DNA of 64,000 nt from Sideroxydans sp. CL21. GTDB lineage: Bacteria; Pseudomonadota; Gammaproteobacteria; Burkholderiales; Gallionellaceae. Within the stretch, counting starts at the first letter, position 1. Each line of letters opens with the position of its first letter. The stretch lies in NCBI RefSeq assembly GCF_902459525.1, contig NZ_LR699166.1, positions 411,501 to 475,500 on the forward strand, given 5' to 3'. The notes beneath the pieces were generated by a model. It did not search any database. It was not told the DNA's origin and saw only the letters and a program-made list of their open reading frames with translations. Below are positions 23,117 through 31,661 of the stretch, one piece after another. Made by a program: the position numbers and the translations under genes.

Positions 23117-23733
23117 GGTTGATTTTCCGTTTTTTCCTTGTTGCCATTATCCATGAAACTGGCCGCGATCAATCCGTTCACCGTGCCGAATATCAGGGAT
23201 GCCGTGGCGAAGATGGGGATCAGGTAAGCGATGCCGCTGTGCGGGATGAGCCAGAGATAGACCACGATCATCTGCCCTGCGATGTGGGCGAAGGCGGCGA
23301 GGATGCTGTCGGTCACCGGACCGAACCAGCGCGCCGGCAGGTGCAGGCTGAGTGCGAGTACGGCGAGGCTGCATATCGCACCGGACAGGCTGAGGAAGAA
23401 TCCGGGTGCAAGGAAGTTGCCGAACAGCAGGCTGCCCGCCAGAACGCGCAGCAGCGACACCCATGCTGCCGTTTTCCATCCGTAACGCGACAGCACGATC
23501 AGCGTGACGATGTTGGCCAGTCCCGGTTTGACGCCGGGCAAGGGCGATGGGATGGCGTTCTCCAGCACCGTGAGGCCGAGTGCCACCGCAGCCATCCTGG
23601 CGATGTGATGGTCCTCGGCGGTGGTGTTGAGCAGGATACGGGATGCAGGATGCGGGATACGGGGATTCCGCTGCTCCCCTGTCTCCTGTTTCCCGTATCC
23701 TGAATCCTGTTTGTCAGTAGTTGAGGCTGTCAT
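23113..23733 (-). CDS. Gx transporter family membrane protein
   Basis: A 206-residue integral membrane protein with five or six hydrophobic helices (about 40-190) and the family pattern LENAIPSPLPGVKPGLANIVTLIVL. The family is also annotated as heptaprenyl diphosphate synthase component I; transport of a small molecule is now favoured but unproven. It overlaps the upstream NusG-II gene by 20 nt. These two are a regular pair, so they probably act together at the membrane. The first ~38 residues are odd: they are encoded by a CAGGATACGGGATG-type repeat that seems to have inserted at the start and been read in frame. Confidence 0.8.
   Translation of the reverse strand: MTASTTDKQDSGYGKQETGEQRNPRIPHPASRILLNTTAEDHHIARMAAVALGLTVLENAIPSPLPGVKPGLANIVTLIVLSRYGWKTAAWVSLLRVLAGSLLFGNFLAPGFFLSLSGAICSLAVLALSLHLPARWFGPVTDSILAAFAHIAGQMIVVYLWLIPHSGIAYLIPIFATASLIFGTVNGLIAASFMDNGNKEKTENQP
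23635..23715. repeat. Inverted GGGATAC/GTATCC-rich repeat
   Basis: Units such as GGATACGGGATGCAGGATGC and, inverted, TTTCCCGTATCCTGAATCC form an imperfect palindrome across the N-terminal codons of the Gx transporter gene. This is an intergenic-type repeat captured in coding DNA. Confidence 0.55.
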
Positions 23734-24082
23734 ATTTCTTCGCCCCTCCCGTCAGTTCCACACTCACCTGATTCGGCAAACAGATGGCGATTTCGCCCGC
23801 CTGTTGCAGCCAGCCCTGGCGCACGCAATATTGCCTTGGGCTGGGGTCGGAGGTGATGCGTGCCCTGCGCTTTTCGATGGTAACGATGCTGGTCCCGAGC
23901 GGGCCGGGCACTTCGATCTGCTGGTCGCGCGACAGCGGCACTTCAAGAAATACTTTGCCGCCGCTGCGGATCAGGGCCTTGTCTGCCGGTCCGCCGGACC
24001 AGACAGCAACCGTTATCCAAATGGTACACAGGCCGCCGACAAGCAAAGTGAGGTAGTCGCCGGGCTTGATATGTTGCAGCAC
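23714..24082 (-). CDS. NusG domain II-containing membrane-anchored protein
   Basis: A 122-residue protein. It has one N-terminal membrane helix (LTLLVGGLCTIWITVAVW) and then a NusG-II-like beta domain (VFLEVPLSRDQQIEVPGPLG ... YCVRQGWLQQAGEIAICLPNQVSVEL). GTG 24082 is the only sensible start: it lies 2 nt after the rapZ stop, and the longer open frame is a shadow of rapZ. The family co-occurs with Gx transporters and is located in the periplasm, with unknown function. It overlaps the next gene by 20 nt. Confidence 0.8.
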   Translation of the reverse strand: MLQHIKPGDYLTLLVGGLCTIWITVAVWSGGPADKALIRSGGKVFLEVPLSRDQQIEVPGPLGTSIVTIEKRRARITSDPSPRQYCVRQGWLQQAGEIAICLPNQVSVELTGGAKKYDSLNY

Positions 24083-24084
24083 GG

Positions 24085-24930
24085 TCAGGCTTGTTGCGTG
24101 AGTTCGCGATGGCGCAGCAGGACCTGTTGCTGCGATTTGAAATGTTGCGCCAGCTTTTCGGCGAAGTAGACCGAGCGATGCTGTCCGCCGGTACAGCCGA
24201 TGGCAACGGTGAGGTAGCTGCGGTTGTCGGCGATGAAGCTGGGCAGCCAGTTCTCGATGAAGTTGCGGATGTCGGTATACATCTTTTGCGCGAGCGGCGT
24301 GCCATCCAGGAAATCGATCACCGGCTTGTCGCGTCCGGTGTAAGGGCGCAACACAGGGTCGTAATGCGGGTTGGGCAGGCAGCGCACATCGAAAACCAGA
24401 TCGGCATCCAGCGGCAAGCCGTTCTTGAACGCGAACGATTCGAACAGCAGGGTGAGGCGCGCGCGATCCAGCGCGATGAACTGTTTGATCCAAGCGCGCA
24501 AGGCGTTGGCATTGAGGTCGCTGGTGTCGATGTGATGGCCGATGCTGGCAATCTCGGCCAGCAATTCGCGCTCCAGAGTGACGCTTTCCGGCAGCGTCTT
24601 CACGCCATCGCTCAGGGGATGCAGACGGCGTGTTTCGGAGAAGCGTTTGACCAGCGTCTCATTATTTGCGTCGAGGAACAGCAAATGCACATCGATATCC
24701 TGCTGCTTGAGTTTCTCGATGTATTGCGGCAGCAGCACGACGCTGTTGCCGCTGCGCACATCGACGCTGACGGCGACTTTTTGCACGCCTGCCAGTTTCA
24801 GGTTGTTCGTCAGCACATGCAGCAGTTCGGCAGGCAGATTGTCCACGCAGTAATATCCGCTGTCTTCGAGCACATTGAGCGCGACGCTCTTGCCGGAACC
24901 GGATAAGCCGCTGATCAAAAATAACTGCAC
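24085..24930 (-). CDS. rapZ: RNase adapter protein RapZ
   Basis: A 281-residue nucleotide-binding adapter that in enterobacteria senses glucosamine-6-phosphate and directs RNase E to the sRNA GlmZ. Visible are Walker A GLSGSGKS at residues 8-15, [12 protein letters not shown], the Walker B-like [10 protein letters not shown] and the C-terminal [11 protein letters not shown] (P-loop-like) of the effector domain. The length equals the family (284). It lies 1 nt after hprK in the conserved nitrogen-PTS cluster. Confidence 0.95.
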   Translation of the reverse strand: MQLFLISGLSGSGKSVALNVLEDSGYYCVDNLPAELLHVLTNNLKLAGVQKVAVSVDVRSGNSVVLLPQYIEKLKQQDIDVHLLFLDANNETLVKRFSETRRLHPLSDGVKTLPESVTLERELLAEIASIGHHIDTSDLNANALRAWIKQFIALDRARLTLLFESFAFKNGLPLDADLVFDVRCLPNPHYDPVLRPYTGRDKPVIDFLDGTPLAQKMYTDIRNFIENWLPSFIADNRSYLTVAIGCTGGQHRSVYFAEKLAQHFKSQQQVLLRHRELTQQA

Positions 24931-24931
24931 G

Positions 24932-25867
24932 TCACGCCCCCCGCATCAGAATTTCCTGGCGCGAAATGAATTCCTGCATGGTGTTGATCCCGCGCTGCTG
25001 CAGCACGAAGTTGCGAGCCGCGGCTTCCACCAGCACGGCGAGGTTGCGGCCTGCCATCACGGGCAGCTCGACCTTGCTGATTTTGACGCCCATGATCTCC
25101 TCGAAGCCGGAAGTCGGCAGGCGCTCCAGTTTGGAAAGGTCGTCGTGCGGCGGACGATAAAGATGCACGATCAGCTTGAGGCTCTTCTTGCGGCGCACCG
25201 CTGTCTCGCCGAACATGGTGCGAATGTTGAGCATGCCCAGGCCGCGCACTTCCAGGAAGTCGCGCAACAATTCCGGGCAGCGTCCTTCCAGCGTCTCCGG
25301 CGAGATGCGATACAACTCGGTGATGTCGTCGGCCACCAGTCCGCTACCGCGCGTGATCAGTTCCAGCGCCAGCTCGCTCTTGCCCACGCCGCTGTCGCCG
25401 GTGATCATGACGCCGACGCCGAGCGCATCGAGAAAAACGCCGTGGCGCGTGGTCGAATCGGCCAGCCCCTTGACGATGTAGTGGCGAATCATCCACATCA
25501 GTTGCACGCTGCCCAAGGGTGACTGGAACAACGGGGTATGGGTGCGATTGGCGAAGTCCAGCAGACCCTTTGGTATCTCGGTCTCGCCCGCCACGATCAG
25601 ACATAGAGGCTCGCTTTGTTCCAACTGCGTCAGCGTAACGGCCAGATCGGAAGGCGAGAGCGCATGCAGATAATCGAGTTCGGTGCTGCTGAATACCTGT
25701 ACCCAGTTCGGATGGATCACATTCATGTGGCCGATCAGGCCGCGGTTGGAAGCGTTGACGATCTCGCTCTCAAGCATGCGGTCACCGCCCTTTGCGCCGC
25801 CCACCCAGGTCAGGCCCAGGCGTTCCTGCTTGTCCTCGAAGAGTTGCTGGATGTTGACCTGAGCCAT
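24932..25867 (-). CDS. hprK: HPr kinase/phosphorylase
   Basis: A 311-residue bifunctional enzyme that phosphorylates and dephosphorylates a Ser of HPr-type carriers. It has an N-terminal MurF-like domain (1-130) and a C-terminal kinase domain with Walker A GDSGVGKS and the family signature [15 protein letters not shown]. The start at 25867 (MAQVNIQQ) is chosen; the longer frame overlaps ptsN. It sits between ptsN and rapZ, which is typical of betaproteobacteria, where the system regulates metabolism rather than sugar uptake. Confidence 0.95.
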   Translation of the reverse strand: MAQVNIQQLFEDKQERLGLTWVGGAKGGDRMLESEIVNASNRGLIGHMNVIHPNWVQVFSSTELDYLHALSPSDLAVTLTQLEQSEPLCLIVAGETEIPKGLLDFANRTHTPLFQSPLGSVQLMWMIRHYIVKGLADSTTRHGVFLDALGVGVMITGDSGVGKSELALELITRGSGLVADDITELYRISPETLEGRCPELLRDFLEVRGLGMLNIRTMFGETAVRRKKSLKLIVHLYRPPHDDLSKLERLPTSGFEEIMGVKISKVELPVMAGRNLAVLVEAAARNFVLQQRGINTMQEFISRQEILMRGA

Positions 25868-25877
25868 ATGGATTTCC

Positions 25878-26333
25878 TTATCCCTGCCAGTCGACGAAGA
25901 GTTTGTGGATCGCGACAGTATCGTCGGTGGCCTGCAATTTTTCGCGGAACGATTTGTCGCAGAACATCTGCGCCAATTCGCCCAACAGTTGCAGATGCAG
26001 GTCGGTTGCACGTTCGGGAACGAGCAACACAAAAATGAAACTCACCGGCAATCCGTCCGGTGCGTCGAAAGGGATGGGGTTCTGCATTTTGACGAAGGCA
26101 GCTGCAGCTTCGCGCAGACCTTTCACCCTGCCATGCGGGATGGCTACTCCTTGCCCCAATCCGGTGGAACCTAGTTTTTCGCGAGCGAACAGGCTGTCGA
26201 ACACCTGGCTGCGTCCGATATGGAGCGTGTTTTCGAACAATAAGCCGACACGTTCGAATACGCGTTTTTTGCTGGTGGACTCGTTGTCCAGCAGGACACA
26301 TTCAGGGGTTAGAATTTTGCTGATCAGGCTCAT
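25878..26333 (-). CDS. ptsN: Nitrogen-PTS EIIA protein
   Basis: A 151-residue EIIA(Ntr). The phosphorylatable His lies in GVAIPHGRV (about residue 65), and FIFVLLVP and HLQLLGELAQMF are the expected core strands. It accepts phosphate from PEP via EI(Ntr) and NPr and regulates, among others, potassium transport and nitrogen responses. It starts about 45 nt after hpf; a strong hairpin terminator stands in that gap, so it may rely on its own promoter or on readthrough. Confidence 0.94.
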   Translation of the reverse strand: MSLISKILTPECVLLDNESTSKKRVFERVGLLFENTLHIGRSQVFDSLFAREKLGSTGLGQGVAIPHGRVKGLREAAAAFVKMQNPIPFDAPDGLPVSFIFVLLVPERATDLHLQLLGELAQMFCDKSFREKLQATDDTVAIHKLFVDWQG

Positions 26334-26348
26334 ACTATTTCACCATAA

Positions 26349-26382
26349 CAAGAAAACGGGGCAACCACTTCTGGTTGCCCCG
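26349..26382 (-). terminator. Intrinsic terminator between hpf and ptsN
   Basis: On the reverse strand CGGGGCAACCA-GAAG-TGGTTGCCCCG forms a perfect 11-bp stem with a tetraloop, followed by TTTTCTTG. It would end transcripts of the rpoN-hpf unit before ptsN, at least partly. Confidence 0.75.
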
Positions 26383-26389
26383 CATCGCT

Positions 26390-26713
26390 TCAGTCTGCTG
26401 CGCTTTGCTTGCCGGTTTCGTCATGGCGACGCGCGGTGTACTTTTCCTTGTGTTTCAACACCTGGCGGTCCAGCGAATCGACCAGTGCGTCTATGGCCAC
26501 ATACAGGTTGCTGTCCTCGGTTTCGGCGAAGATGGCTTTGCCGGAAACATGGACGTTGGCTTCGGCTTTCTGCACCAGCTTGTCCACAGACAGGATCACG
26601 TTGATGTCGATCACGTTGTCGAAATGGCGTTTGACCTTGTCCAGTTTGCTGAGCACATGTTCGCGGATGGCCGGCGTGATTTCGAGGTGACGTCCTGTGA
26701 GGTTGAGGTTCAT
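26390..26713 (-). CDS. hpf: Ribosome hibernation promoting factor
   Basis: A 107-residue protein of the short HPF/YfiA family. It has the beta-alpha-beta-beta-beta-alpha fold starting MNLNLTGRHLEITPAIREHV and the conserved segment EDSNLYVAIDALVDSLDRQVLKHKEK. It binds the ribosomal A/P sites to promote inactive 100S dimers in stationary phase. Located after rpoN, as in most proteobacteria. There is no long C-terminal dimerisation domain. Confidence 0.94.
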   Translation of the reverse strand: MNLNLTGRHLEITPAIREHVLSKLDKVKRHFDNVIDINVILSVDKLVQKAEANVHVSGKAIFAETEDSNLYVAIDALVDSLDRQVLKHKEKYTARRHDETGKQSAAD

Positions 26714-26729
26714 GGCCTGCTCCTTTTGG

Positions 26730-28169
26730 TTAGAGTGATTTACGAAGATTTACCGGAAGGATGTTCATCCCCTCGCGGTATTTTGCCACGGTACGGCGGG
26801 CGACTAGAATGCCCTGCTGTGCCAGGATTTCTGACATGCGACTGTCGGTGAGCGGGTGTTTCCCGTCTTCCTCGCTGACCAATTGCTTGATCAGTGCACG
26901 GATGGCGGTGGATGAGCACGCACCGCCCGCTTCGGTGGCAAGGCCGCTGCCGAAGAAGTATTTGAATTCGTAGATGCCGCGCGGGGTGAGCATGAACTTC
27001 TGTGTAGTCACGCGCGAAATGGTGGATTCATGCAGTTCGAGTTGTTCGGCGATCTCGCGCAGCACCAGCGGGCGCATGGCGATGTCACCGTGCTCGAAGA
27101 ACTGGCGCTGCCTTTCGACGATGGCCTGCGATACGCGCAAAATAGTTTCGAAACGTTGCTGCAGGTTTTTGATGAACCAGCGCGCTTCCTGCAGTTGCCC
27201 GGCCATTTCCTGCGCGTTCTTCTCGTTGCGCTGTTGCAGGATGTTGGCATACACCTGATTGATGCGCAGGCGCGGCATGGCTTCCGGATTCAAACGTGCG
27301 CGCCAGATGCCGCCGTGGCGTTCCACCAGTACGTCCGGCACCACATAGTCCGCAGCACGATGCTCGAAGGCCGAACCGGGTTTGGGTTGCAGATGCACGA
27401 TCAGATCCTGTGCGCAGCGCAAGGCGTCATCGTCGCAGCGCAGGGCCTTTTTCAATTTGCTGAAATCCCGCGCGGCCAGCAAGTCCAGATGATCGCTGAC
27501 AATGGCCAATGCCAGATCGCGGCCCGGTATATCTTCCGGCATGGCACGCAGTTGCAATGCCAGGCATTCGCTCAGGTTGCGTGCGCCGATACCGGGTGCA
27601 TCCAGATATTGCAACTGCACCAGAGCCGTTTCCAGATCGTCCAGCGAAATGTCCAGTTCGGGCGGCAGCAGTTCGAAAATTTCTTCCAACGGTTGCGACA
27701 GGTAGGCATTTTCGTCCAGCGCGTCGATGAGTAGTCCGATGATCTTCTTGTCGCGCGGATCCATCTGGCTCATGTTCAATTCCCAGAGCAAGTGCTCACG
27801 CATGCTGGGTTTCTCGGCGGCGACTTCGGAATAGCCGTCGTCCTCGTCGTCAGGGCCGGACGAGGATGACGATGAAGAGAACGTAGGTTCGGGCCATTCG
27901 TTGCCGTCGTCTTTGCGTGATTCAGCTTCGGCAGGGGCGCTGCTCGTTTCGGTACTGCCGGAAGGGGCGGGGATGTCGGAGCTGCTGTTGCCGCTATAGG
28001 TCTGGTTGGTACTGTCGTCCTCGCGCTCAAGGAAGGGATTCTCGTCCAGCAGGCGCGCAGTCTCCTGATTGATCTCCAGCGTCGAAAGTTGCAGCAGCTT
28101 GATGGCCTGCTGCAACTGGGGCGTGAGCATCAGTTGTTGGGATTGCCTGAGTTGGAGAGAGTGTTTCAT
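26730..28169 (-). CDS. rpoN: RNA polymerase sigma-54 factor
   Basis: A 479-residue sigma-54. Region I is Gln/Leu-rich (LRQSQQLMLTPQLQQAIKLLQLS), an acidic low-complexity region II follows (SSSSSSGPDDEDD), and region III carries the core-binding part, the HTH and the RpoN box ARRTVAKYREGM near the C-terminus. It recognises -24/-12 promoters and needs AAA+ activators. Four good promoter matches occur in this very window (5596, 7260, 8993, 34621). It lies between lptB and hpf in the classical order. Confidence 0.97.
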   Translation of the reverse strand: MKHSLQLRQSQQLMLTPQLQQAIKLLQLSTLEINQETARLLDENPFLEREDDSTNQTYSGNSSSDIPAPSGSTETSSAPAEAESRKDDGNEWPEPTFSSSSSSSGPDDEDDGYSEVAAEKPSMREHLLWELNMSQMDPRDKKIIGLLIDALDENAYLSQPLEEIFELLPPELDISLDDLETALVQLQYLDAPGIGARNLSECLALQLRAMPEDIPGRDLALAIVSDHLDLLAARDFSKLKKALRCDDDALRCAQDLIVHLQPKPGSAFEHRAADYVVPDVLVERHGGIWRARLNPEAMPRLRINQVYANILQQRNEKNAQEMAGQLQEARWFIKNLQQRFETILRVSQAIVERQRQFFEHGDIAMRPLVLREIAEQLELHESTISRVTTQKFMLTPRGIYEFKYFFGSGLATEAGGACSSTAIRALIKQLVSEEDGKHPLTDSRMSEILAQQGILVARRTVAKYREGMNILPVNLRKSL

Positions 28170-28206
28170 CGTGGCTATTCGGTGAGTGGCGGTTTTATCC
28201 TGATCT

Positions 28207-28929
28207 TTACAGCTTGAAGTGTTCGCCCAAATACACCTTCCTCACGCCCTCATTATAGATGATTTCGTCGGGATTGCCCTCCGCCATTACCGAACCGGCG
28301 TTGATAATGTAAGCGCGGTCGCAGATACCCAGCGTCTCGCGCACGTTATGGTCCGTAATGAGTACGCCGATACCGCGTTCCTTGAGGAAACGGATGATCT
28401 TCTGGATGTCGATCACGGCGATGGGATCGACCCCGGCGAAAGGTTCGTCGAGCAGGATGAAGCGCGGGTCGGTTGCCAGCGAACGGGCGATTTCCACCCG
28501 CCGCCGTTCGCCGCCGGACAGGCTGATGGCCGGATTGTCGCGGATATGGGTAATGTGCAGATCGTTCAGCAACGCTTCCAGCCGCAGGTCCATCTCGGCA
28601 TCGGCATAACCCTGCAACTCCAGCACGGCCCGGATGTTTTCGGTCACGGTCAGGCGGCGGAAAATGGAGGCTTCCTGCGGCAGATAGGCCAGACCGAGGC
28701 GCGCGCGACGATGGATGGGGAGGTGCGTGATTTCCTGGTCGTCGATGAATATCTCGCCGCCGTCCGCAGCGACCAGGCCGACGATCATGTAGAAGCTGGT
28801 GGTCTTGCCCGCACCGTTTGGTCCCAGCAACCCGACCACTTCGCCGCTTTTTACGGACAGCGATACATCATGCACTACAGTGCGGGCGCGATAGCGCTTG
28901 TTCAGCGAGACGGTTCTGAGTTCACTCAT
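28207..28929 (-). CDS. lptB: Lipopolysaccharide export ATPase LptB
   Basis: A 240-residue ABC ATPase that powers LPS extraction from the inner membrane with LptFG. Visible are Walker [10 protein letters not shown], the Q-loop LPQEASIF, the signature [10 protein letters not shown], Walker [11 protein letters not shown] and the H-loop ITDHNVRE. The start overlaps the lptA stop by 4 nt, and the order lptC-lptA-lptB-rpoN is standard. Confidence 0.96.
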   Translation of the reverse strand: MSELRTVSLNKRYRARTVVHDVSLSVKSGEVVGLLGPNGAGKTTSFYMIVGLVAADGGEIFIDDQEITHLPIHRRARLGLAYLPQEASIFRRLTVTENIRAVLELQGYADAEMDLRLEALLNDLHITHIRDNPAISLSGGERRRVEIARSLATDPRFILLDEPFAGVDPIAVIDIQKIIRFLKERGIGVLITDHNVRETLGICDRAYIINAGSVMAEGNPDEIIYNEGVRKVYLGEHFKL

Positions 28930-29525
28930 GGTTTTTCGTTGGTCAATGTCGGGCTGGATTCGATGGTGAGCGGCGCATTCTTGGGCGCGGGTTTGTCGGG
29001 GCTCTCTTCGGCTTTTGGCTGGATCACCGCATGCACGCGGCCCTTGTTCGGGTCGTTGGCATGAGCGGGATCGCCAAACACCTTGAACACCTCGGTACGG
29101 GTACTGTACTCGATGTGGTCTCCCTGCACATCGTCCAGTTCGCGCTTGACGCGGGCGTGCACGTAGAAATCGACAACCTCGGCACGGGTATCGTACACGA
29201 TTCGTTCACCGTAACCTTCCATGTACTGATCCGTGCCTTCCTGTTTCTGGCGGAAATTGGCGAGGTGTCCGGTGGCGGTGCAATGCTTGAAGCCCAGTTT
29301 GTCCTGCGTCACGACGACTTTTTCCGCCCGGATGCGGATCGTTCCCTGGGTGAGTTCGACTTCGCCCTCGAACACGCTGACTTGCTTGACGTCATCGACG
29401 ACGACGCGATCCGACTCCAGATGGATGGGTTTGTCGCGATCCGCATCTTCGGCGTGCAGCAGGCCGCTCCAGATCAGGAGCAGCAGGCCGCACAGCGCGG
29501 CGGCGTTAGTGCGGGATTGGCTCAT
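28926..29525 (-). CDS. lptA: Lipopolysaccharide transport periplasmic protein LptA
   Basis: A 199-residue exported protein. The start at 29525 gives the signal peptide ending SGLLHAEDA; an upstream extension in the same frame overlaps lptC and is rejected. The OstA-like beta-jellyroll repeats include [30 protein letters not shown]. It forms the periplasmic bridge for LPS between LptC and LptD. The tail after RVHAVIQPK is Pro/Lys/Glu-rich and probably disordered. Confidence 0.92.
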   Translation of the reverse strand: MSQSRTNAAALCGLLLLIWSGLLHAEDADRDKPIHLESDRVVVDDVKQVSVFEGEVELTQGTIRIRAEKVVVTQDKLGFKHCTATGHLANFRQKQEGTDQYMEGYGERIVYDTRAEVVDFYVHARVKRELDDVQGDHIEYSTRTEVFKVFGDPAHANDPNKGRVHAVIQPKAEESPDKPAPKNAPLTIESSPTLTNEKP

Positions 29526-30093
29526 GGGTGGCTCTGACGTGCGACAGCAGCTTGACCGTGCCCGCTTTGTTATCGAGTTGCATGCCGACAGCATTGATGA
29601 CGTTGTACTTGTCGCTCATCACCACAGCCCGGTCGGTCTCGGCAAAGTCGCGGTCGGGGATGGCATGCAGGTAATCGGTGGTGAAGTCCTGTTCGAGGGA
29701 GTCGGCCGTGGCAGGGCGCACGATGTGCACCTCATCGTAGAGGTACACTTCGTCGCCTTTGCTGGTAAGCATCCCGGTTAGAGACGTGGTGAGCGTCGGC
29801 GGACGACCGGGGGATAGACTCGTGAGGTGCGGCATCTGCAAGTGTGTGGTGTCGTCGTCCGGGTAATGCCACAGTTTTTCTGCTTTCAGGATGAAGCGGG
29901 GCTGGCCCAGGATGTTCAGCGAGGTTGCAGTGAAGTTGTCGACATAGTAGTCGACATCGTGGCGCTGCTGGCTCTCCGCTTGCGGCAACGGCTGCACCTG
30001 CAAATTGAGCCAATAGGTTGCCGCCAGCATCAGCAGCAAAGGCAGCAAGGGCAGCCATGAGCGGGCTTTTTCGAAGACGCGGGTAGCGAACAT
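29506..30093 (-). CDS. lptC: LPS export protein LptC
   Basis: A 195-residue bitopic protein with one N-terminal membrane helix (WLPLLPLLLMLAATYWLNL) and a periplasmic OstA-like domain (YYVDNFTATSLNILGQPRFIL ... IVRPATADS). It passes LPS from LptBFG to LptA. The start at 30093 overlaps the kdsC stop (ATG/TGA); the longer open frame upstream is a shadow of kdsC. It overlaps lptA by 20 nt. Confidence 0.9.
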   Translation of the reverse strand: MFATRVFEKARSWLPLLPLLLMLAATYWLNLQVQPLPQAESQQRHDVDYYVDNFTATSLNILGQPRFILKAEKLWHYPDDDTTHLQMPHLTSLSPGRPPTLTTSLTGMLTSKGDEVYLYDEVHIVRPATADSLEQDFTTDYLHAIPDRDFAETDRAVVMSDKYNVINAVGMQLDNKAGTVKLLSHVRATHEPIPH

Positions 30094-30614
30094 CACTTCA
30101 GGTAGGGCGCGAGTTGCGCGTCTAATGTGCCTTGCGCGCCAAGGATCATTTCGCACACTTCCCGCACCGCGCCATGCCCTGCTTCGCGCAGGCTGACGTA
30201 ATGTGCATGGTCGCGCACCACTTGCGGCGCTGCGGGTACGCTCAGGGCCAATCCGACCCGGCGCATCACCGGCAAATCGACCACGTCGTCGCCCATGAAG
30301 GCGGCGGCTTCCGGCGCCAGTTTCAATTCCGCCAGCAGCGATTGCATTACCGCGAGCTTGTCTTCCACGCCCTGATACAAACGCGCAATCCCGAGATTCT
30401 TTGCGCGCTGCTCCACGCAACGCGATGTGCGGCCGGTGATGATGGCCAGTTCCACCCCGGATGCCTTGAGCATTTTCAAGCCATGCCCGTCGAGCGAATT
30501 GAAGCGTTTGAACTCTTCACCGGAATCCGAAAGGTACAGCCCGCCGTCGGTCAGCACGCCGTCCACATCGAAGGCGACCAAGCGCAGTGGTTTGATTCTT
30601 TCGGCGAGCGTCAT
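30093..30614 (-). CDS. kdsC: Kdo-8-phosphate phosphatase KdsC
   Basis: A 173-residue HAD phosphatase of the C0 subclass, which lacks a cap and works as a tetramer. Motif I is FDVDGVLTDG, motif II IITGRTS, and motif IV GDDVVDLPVM. It removes phosphate from Kdo-8-phosphate, giving Kdo for the lipid A core. It overlaps the stop of kdsD by 4 nt, so the two successive Kdo enzymes are translationally coupled. Confidence 0.95.
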   Translation of the reverse strand: MTLAERIKPLRLVAFDVDGVLTDGGLYLSDSGEEFKRFNSLDGHGLKMLKASGVELAIITGRTSRCVEQRAKNLGIARLYQGVEDKLAVMQSLLAELKLAPEAAAFMGDDVVDLPVMRRVGLALSVPAAPQVVRDHAHYVSLREAGHGAVREVCEMILGAQGTLDAQLAPYLK

Positions 30615-31597
30615 ATGACCTTGGCTTTCAGCAGGTCGTGCATGTTCAGTGCACCGACCAGTCTCTTGTGGTCGTCCACGACCGGCAACTGGCTGATGTT
30701 GTATTTCTCCATCATCTGCACTGCGTCGACCGCCAGCGCGTCGGGGCCAATGCAGCGCGGGTTTTTCGACATGACGGTGTTGACCGGCGTGGTGCTGAAG
30801 TCCACTTTCTTTTCCAGCGTGCGGCGCAGGTCGCCATCGGTATAGATGCCGAGCAGATGTTTTGTGTCGTCCACGATGGCGGTCATGCCCAGCCCTTTGC
30901 GCGAAATCTCCAGCACCGCATCGGCCAGCGTCGCATTGTTCGGAACGGACGGGATACTGGCGTTGGTATGCATGACGTCGCTCACATGGGTAAGCAGGCG
31001 GCGCCCCAGGCTGCCGCCGGGATGTGAACGCGCGAAATCTTCTTCGCCGAAACCTTTGGCATCGAGCAAGGCTACGGCCAGCGCATCGCCCAGCGCGAGT
31101 GCGGCCGTGGTGCTGGCCGTGGGAGCGAGGCCCATGGGGCAGGCCTCCTGTGCCACGGAACCGTCGAGATGCGCATCCGCCGCCAGCGCCAGGCTGGATT
31201 GGGGATTGCCGGTCAGGCTGATGAGGTGCGCCCCCTGGCGCTTGACGGCGGGAACGATGGTGAGCAGCTCATCGCTTTCGCCGGAATAGGAAATCGCGAT
31301 GAACACATCCTGTGCCGTCACCATGCCGAGATCGCCGTGGCTGGCTTCGCCCGGGTGCACGAAATAAGCGGGCGTGCCGGTGCTGGACATGGTTGCCGCG
31401 ATCTTGCGCGCGATGTGGCCGGACTTTCCCATGCCGCTGATGATGACTCTTCCCTTGCACGCGAGGATGAGATTCAGCGCCTTCAAAAAGTTGTTGTCGA
31501 TACGCTGCGTGAGCGCCCGCACAGCGTCGGCTTCGATGATTAAAACTTGACGCGCAAGGTCGAGCGCATGCGGTGCGGCGGAGAATGGTTTGTTCAT
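30611..31597 (-). CDS. kdsD: Arabinose-5-phosphate isomerase KdsD
   Basis: A 328-residue enzyme interconverting ribulose-5-phosphate and arabinose-5-phosphate, the first step to Kdo. The SIS sugar-isomerase domain (about 35-170) has GMGKSGHIARKIAATMSSTG and SYSGESDELL; two CBS domains follow (about 200-325: TDGDLRRTLEKK, QLPVVDDHKRLVGALNMHDLL). It is the first gene of the kdsD-kdsC-lptCAB-rpoN-hpf run and is divergent from the antiporter gene at 31662. Confidence 0.95.
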   Translation of the reverse strand: MNKPFSAAPHALDLARQVLIIEADAVRALTQRIDNNFLKALNLILACKGRVIISGMGKSGHIARKIAATMSSTGTPAYFVHPGEASHGDLGMVTAQDVFIAISYSGESDELLTIVPAVKRQGAHLISLTGNPQSSLALAADAHLDGSVAQEACPMGLAPTASTTAALALGDALAVALLDAKGFGEEDFARSHPGGSLGRRLLTHVSDVMHTNASIPSVPNNATLADAVLEISRKGLGMTAIVDDTKHLLGIYTDGDLRRTLEKKVDFSTTPVNTVMSKNPRCIGPDALAVDAVQMMEKYNISQLPVVDDHKRLVGALNMHDLLKAKVI

Positions 31598-31661
31598 GCG
31601 CAGGATTATAACAGTGCCGTTTGGAGGCGGCGTTTTTTTGAAAATGTGGCATCATCGGATC

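Noticed and set aside
24083-24493. N-terminal extension of the NusG-II frame
   Set aside because: It is the antisense-free shadow of rapZ in another frame; composition is Arg/His/Ala-rich and the real start GTG lies right after the rapZ stop.
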